A stretch of DNA of 7,838 bases from assembly GCA_028274925.1 (NCBI GenBank), contig JAQCNR010000117.1, forward strand, positions 1 to 7,838. Reading direction: 5' to 3'. The translations under genes were made by a program, and so were the position numbers. How positions within the stretch are numbered: position 1 is the first letter of the stretch; each line of letters opens with the position of its first letter. This DNA comes from Halovenus sp. (lineage in GTDB: Archaea; Halobacteriota; Halobacteria; Halobacteriales; Haloarculaceae). Below, piece after piece: positions 5,458-7,838 of the stretch. The notes under the pieces are model-generated. The model did no database searches, was not told where the DNA came from, and saw only the letters and a program-made list of their open reading frames with translations.

Positions 5458-6375
5458 GTGACCCAGCCCGCGTCGAATCCGACGGCCCCAGCGCTGACAG
5501 ACGCCAACCGGCTCACCGTCGGTGTTGGCTTTCCGCTGACAGAGAGCCGGGAGTCACAGCCACCGATAGCACGGGAACTCGAACTGGCCGCCCACGCCGA
5601 GGCTGTCGGCTTCGACGCTCTCTGGGCGCGGGACGTGCCGCTGTACTGGCCGAAGTTCGGCGACGCAGGTCAGACCTTCGACACCTGGCCGTGGCTGGCG
5701 GCGGTCGCAGCACGCACCGAGGAGATTACGCTTGGGACGAGTAGCGTCGTCCTGCCGCTCCGGCATCCGGTCCACGTCGCGAAAAGTGCCGCCACAGTCG
5801 ACCAGTTATCCGGCGGGCGACTGGTGCTTGGCGCCGCGACGGGCGACCGAGACCCGGAGTTCGACGCCTTCGGAGTCGACGCTGACGACCGTGGTGAACT
5901 GTTCCGTGAGTCGGTCCGGTGGCTCCGAGCGCTGTGGACCGAGGACTTTCCGAGCCTCGACGGACCGTGGGGAACGCTCGACGGCGACCTCGACCTCGTG
6001 CCGAAACCAGCGAGTCAGATTCCAATTCTGCCGACCGGTCACGCACGTCAGGAGCTATCGTGGATTGGCGACTACGGCGACGGCTGGTTATTCTATCATC
6101 TGCCAGAAGAGACGCTGCGCTCGTTTCTCGACGACTGGCGTGCGGTCGGGGAGGACAAACCGTTTGTGATGGCGCTGGGCGTCGAACTGGCCGACGACCC
6201 GGCGGCCGACCCCGAGCCGATTCATCAGGGCTACCGTGCGGGCGTCGAGTGGTTCCGGGAGTATTTCCAGCAACTGGACCAGATTGGGGTCGACCACGTA
6301 CTCGTCGGCATTCGAGGCGAAACCCCCGAGACGGCGCTGTCGACGTTCGGCGACAGCGTACTGTCGAGTTTCTGA
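5458..6375 (+). CDS. Luciferase-like (LLM class) oxidoreductase, TIGR03571/BA3436-type
   Basis: The product has 305 residues from a GTG start at 5458. It is a single TIM-barrel luciferase-like flavin or F420 enzyme. The segment at 56-110 (RDVPLYWPKFGDAGQTFDTW, then TLGTSSVVLPLRHPVHVAKS) followed by VDQLSGGRLVLGAATGDRDPEFDAFG at 114-139 is the signature of the BA3436-type subgroup (TIGR03571), in which the RDVPLY and GDAGQ motifs are distinctive. Substrate and reaction are not known for this subgroup. Haloarchaea make F420, so either F420 or FMN may be the cofactor, and I cannot decide from sequence. The first 16 residues precede the first core strand and may be disordered. A weak TATA-like GGTTTTCA lies about 25 bases before the GTG. 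Three hairpins follow the stop. Confidence 0.88.
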   Translation: MTQPASNPTAPALTDANRLTVGVGFPLTESRESQPPIARELELAAHAEAVGFDALWARDVPLYWPKFGDAGQTFDTWPWLAAVAARTEEITLGTSSVVLPLRHPVHVAKSAATVDQLSGGRLVLGAATGDRDPEFDAFGVDADDRGELFRESVRWLRALWTEDFPSLDGPWGTLDGDLDLVPKPASQIPILPTGHARQELSWIGDYGDGWLFYHLPEETLRSFLDDWRAVGEDKPFVMALGVELADDPAADPEPIHQGYRAGVEWFREYFQQLDQIGVDHVLVGIRGETPETALSTFGDSVLSSF

Positions 6376-6395
6376 ATGAGAAACTGGCGTCGTCG

Positions 6396-6402
6396 TTTAT
6401 TA
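6396..6402 (+). promoter_or_regulatory. Possible TATA box upstream of a structured RNA
   Basis: TTTATTA lies 20 bases after the oxidoreductase stop. A start about 26 bases on would fall in or near the first hairpin of the triple-hairpin region. There is no coding gene on this strand to which it could belong. This is speculative. Confidence 0.25.
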
Positions 6403-6416
6403 CGATACGAAAGAAA

Positions 6417-6496
6417 GGGAACAATGGGGTGAAATCCCCGTTCCCTGACATCGGCCCTCCGATGGCCTCGCGACGACAGGGTTGTCGTCGCGTTTT
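6417..6496. terminator. Triple hairpin, bidirectional terminator or structured RNA
   Basis: Three stems follow one another. The first pairs GGGAAC/GTTCCC (6417-6422, 6440-6445) and GGGG/CCCC (6426-6429, 6436-6439) with a 3-base bulge and a 6-base loop. The second pairs CATCGG/CCGATG (6449-6454, 6459-6464) with loop CCCT. The third pairs CGCGACGACA/TGTCGTCGCG (6469-6478, 6483-6492) with loop GGGT, and TTTT follows at 6493-6496. On the plus strand the third stem plus T-run resembles an intrinsic terminator for the oxidoreductase gene. On the minus strand the first stem is followed by TTTCTTTC and could end the membrane-protein transcript, whose stop is at 6495-6497. Confidence 0.6.
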
Positions 6497-6761
6497 ACGC
6501 GGTCGGCATTTCGGTGTCTGCTTCGTCCTGCACTTCCTTCGCCAGCCGGTACATTCCGTTCGACGCCCAGAGCGCGAACAGGACGCCGACGATGGGACCG
6601 ACGGTGTAGCCAATGCCCGAACTCGGGTATGTCGCATCGAGGAACTGGTTGGTGATGATAATCGAGAAGATGCCGCTGACGTACACGAACGGCAGTGACG
6701 CGATCAGCAGCGCCGGGAACGCGAGCACAGCGACGAGTTTCGGATCGAGTTTATCCAGCAT
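6495..6761 (-). CDS. Small two-helix membrane protein, unknown function
   Basis: The product is 88 residues from the ATG at 6761. One long hydrophobic stretch (VAVLAFPALLIASLPFVYVSG, then IFSIIITN) and a second (IGYTVGPIVGVLFALWASNGMY) suggest two membrane segments with a short outside loop containing TYPSSG. The C-terminus is acidic (KEVQDEADTEMPTA). I do not recognise a family; small proteins of this shape are common in haloarchaea. An ATG at 6791 would add ten residues, but a TATA-like CTATAA sits at 6791-6796, directly over that codon, and fits the start at 6761 with near-leaderless spacing. The gene follows the amphi-Trp/DUF1508 gene on the same strand by 75 bases. It ends at a hairpin. 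Confidence 0.7.
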   Translation of the reverse strand: MLDKLDPKLVAVLAFPALLIASLPFVYVSGIFSIIITNQFLDATYPSSGIGYTVGPIVGVLFALWASNGMYRLAKEVQDEADTEMPTA

Positions 6762-6790
6762 GGTTCTAATCGGAGTTAAGACAAAGGCCA

Positions 6791-6796
6791 TTATAG
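6791..6796 (-). promoter_or_regulatory. TATA-like element of the small membrane protein gene
   Basis: On the minus strand CTATAA lies about 32 bases before the ATG at 6761 and overlaps the alternative ATG at 6791. This is the reason for choosing the shorter start. Confidence 0.45.
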
Positions 6797-6836
6797 AACT
6801 GTCGGCTCGGATTGACCGTCGAACTACCCCCGACAA

Positions 6837-7490
6837 TCAGGTATCGGCTTCGACAGGTGCGCCCGGCGCATTGCTCTTGACTGAGTTCATCCCCTGCTTG
6901 GCCTTCTGCTTCGAGGAGTAGCCACGGCCACAATCGGCGATGATGTTGCCGTTGTCGTGGACGAGTCGCCAGCGCCACTTCTCCTGTTTGTCCTCGTAAA
7001 TCTCGAAGGTTGCCTTGCTGCCACCCTCCTGTGGTTCGTCCTGCTCGTCTTTCGAGAGGTCTTCGACGTACGCGCCAGCGACATTGTTCTTGACGCTTTC
7101 GAGGCCCTGCTGTGCCTTCTGCTTCGAGGAGTAGCCCTCGGAGCCGTCGGCGATGATGTTGCCGTTGTCGTGGCGGAGCCGCCAGCGGTGTTCACCAGCG
7201 TCGTCTTTGTACAGACCGAACGTCGCCTTGCTGGCCTGTGTCTCGGTTTCGATTTCACCGCCTTCCTCCTCGGCCCACTCGACGTCGATTTCGAGGCTGA
7301 TGTTTCCGCCTTCGCGCTCGACTTCGACATCGAGTTCAGCTTCCTCGGGCGGTTCCACAGTCACCGTCTGTTCCTCGTCGACCGGAACTGGTTCCCCCCG
7401 ACGGAGCCGGTTCGAGATGCGTCGCAAGAACGATGAAATACCGCGTCGGCTGCGTTGCTCCCCAGATTCGTGGACAGTTTCCTCTGTCAT
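6837..7490 (-). CDS. Amphi-Trp domain fused to two DUF1508 (HVO_2922-type) domains
   Basis: The product has 217 residues and is cytosolic (no signal, no membrane segment). Residues 1-78 match the haloarchaeal amphi-Trp domain: an amphipathic helix RGISSFLRRISNRLRRGEPV, then VTVEPPEEAELDVEVERE and ISLEIDVEWAEE with its Trp. Two copies of a DUF1508/YegP-like domain follow at 87-142 and 158-213. Each has SKATFxxYxD, WRLxHDNGNIIAD, GYSSKQKA and an S/N-V-K repeat end. DUF1508 proteins in haloarchaea are commonly single or double units of unknown function, and the fold is a small beta-beta-alpha unit. The two copies are alike at DNA level, with a 213-base period, which shows a recent internal duplication. 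The spacer between them is acidic. The start is supported by a TATA-like element 28 bases upstream. Confidence 0.85.
   Translation of the reverse strand: MTEETVHESGEQRSRRGISSFLRRISNRLRRGEPVPVDEEQTVTVEPPEEAELDVEVEREGGNISLEIDVEWAEEEGGEIETETQASKATFGLYKDDAGEHRWRLRHDNGNIIADGSEGYSSKQKAQQGLESVKNNVAGAYVEDLSKDEQDEPQEGGSKATFEIYEDKQEKWRWRLVHDNGNIIADCGRGYSSKQKAKQGMNSVKSNAPGAPVEADT
6901..7173 (-). repeat. Internal tandem duplication, 213-base period
   Basis: A 23-base block at 6901-6923 recurs exactly at 7114-7136, and a 27-base block at 6934-6960 recurs exactly at 7147-7173. Both pairs are 213 bases apart (71 codons). Sequence between and around the blocks has diverged. The blocks encode GYSSKQKA and the HDNGNIIAD region of the two DUF1508 copies. 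Confidence 0.85.
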
Positions 7491-7513
7491 ACGACCGACA
7501 GACGACCGCCTCG

Positions 7514-7521
7514 TACTTAAT
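7514..7521 (-). promoter_or_regulatory. TATA-like element of the amphi-Trp/DUF1508 gene
   Basis: On the minus strand ATTAAGTA is centred about 28 bases before the ATG at 7490, in the 52-base gap after the upstream partial gene. Confidence 0.5.
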
Positions 7522-7542
7522 GATACCCCAGTTACACCGCGG

Positions 7543-7838
7543 TTACTCGGTGTCGATTGCCTCGAATTCGAGGTCGCCGGTGAGGGTGAGCGTCACGGTA
7601 CCCGACGGGCCGGTCACGGTCACCGAGAGCAGCGGCGGGTCCCGAGACAACACGGTCGGCTGGCTGTCGGGCCGCTCCCAGTCGTGGCCCAGCGGGTCGA
7701 TGCCGACCTCGCGTAACGCTGCCCCCACACGGTCGTCGGTCAACAGTGCTGTCAGCGGGTCGACGCCGACGACGAACGTACAGGAGTCGCAGGCGAGTTC
7801 TATCCAGCCGTCGTCTTCGACCTGTTCTGGTCGGAGGT
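7543..7838 (-). CDS. Haloarchaeal hypothetical protein, C-terminal part (5' end outside window)
   Basis: The minus-strand frame is open from the right edge to the stop at 7543-7545, giving about 98 residues; the gene starts beyond the window. A possible TTG start at 7743 is ignored because coding-like sequence continues upstream of it. Visible are GWIELACDSCTFVVGVDPLTALL with a CxxC pair, then VGAALREVGIDPLGHDW, and a final beta part PTVLSRDPPLLSVTVTGPSGTVTLTLTGDLEFEAID. The order (CxxC, helix, Trp, S-R-D-P-P, two strands) resembles the C-terminal sensor-like region of some haloarchaeal winged-helix regulators (DUF7351-like), but I am not sure. The DNA-binding part, if there is one, would lie outside the window. 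Confidence 0.55.
   Translation of the reverse strand, partial: LRPEQVEDDGWIELACDSCTFVVGVDPLTALLTDDRVGAALREVGIDPLGHDWERPDSQPTVLSRDPPLLSVTVTGPSGTVTLTLTGDLEFEAIDTE

Noticed and set aside
6376..6470. Possible box C/D small RNA from the TGAAAT and CTGA words
   Set aside because: No proper pair of C and C' boxes with spaced D boxes was found. The hairpins explain the region better.
6417..6496. Possible CRISPR-like repeats
   Set aside because: The three stems differ in sequence and there are no direct repeats with spacers.
5726..6637. 303-codon minus-strand frame and 259-codon plus-strand frame across the LLM gene and the following gap
   Set aside because: Both are very rich in Arg, Ser and Pro, the usual off-frame product of this GC-rich genome, and both run through the hairpin region.

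Overview
The window comes from a haloarchaeon (class Halobacteria). The predicted proteins are strongly acidic, codon third positions are GC-rich, and two lipoproteins carry a twin-arginine signal with a lipobox. Many genes have an archaeal TATA element 25-30 bases before the start codon and no Shine-Dalgarno sequence, as in leaderless haloarchaeal transcripts. Several families are typical haloarchaeal ones (amphi-Trp, HVO_2922/DUF1508, DUF357, archaeal pilin). I do not try to name a genus.

Left part (1-2170). The C-terminal part of a type IV pilin-like protein enters from the left edge. It is followed by a RidA-family gene whose product lacks the conserved substrate-binding arginine. Convergent to that is a Tat lipoprotein carrying a signal-peptidase-I-like domain in which the Ser and His catalytic positions are Gly and Ala. 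A sparse region follows, holding a 51-codon pilin N-terminus (1744-1899) whose 3' end runs into a strong hairpin resembling the right end of an IS200/IS605 (IS1341-type) element. This looks like a broken pilin gene with an IS scar. The scar abuts the stop codon of a DUF357 gene on the minus strand.

Middle (1889-4873). The DUF357 gene and a GNAT acetyltransferase gene form a probable minus-strand pair. They are divergent from a thioredoxin reductase gene (CATC active site) whose promoter is surrounded by three copies of a GGTTGC half-site. A small conserved acidic protein follows on the plus strand. It ends tail to tail with a riboflavin/F420-pathway RibD-like reductase, the two stop codons sharing one CTAG.

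Right part (4926-7838). A second Tat lipoprotein with an Ig/CARDB-like fold is divergent from a TIGR03571-type luciferase-like oxidoreductase. Three consecutive hairpins with T-rich tracts outside both ends separate this gene from a small two-helix membrane protein on the minus strand. Next comes a fusion of an amphi-Trp domain with two tandem DUF1508 domains, and then a partial gene with a CxxC pair running off the right edge.

The genes are mostly single or paired units and do not form one obvious pathway. The RibD-like reductase (flavin and deazaflavin precursor), the LLM oxidoreductase (flavin or F420 user) and TrxB (FAD) share a flavin/redox theme, but nothing in the layout shows co-regulation. 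I see no CRISPR array, tRNA, rRNA or intact transposase. I found no convincing multi-gene new system. The most unusual items are the catalytically degenerate signal-peptidase-like lipoprotein, the pilin/IS scar, the trxB promoter dyads and the triple hairpin.
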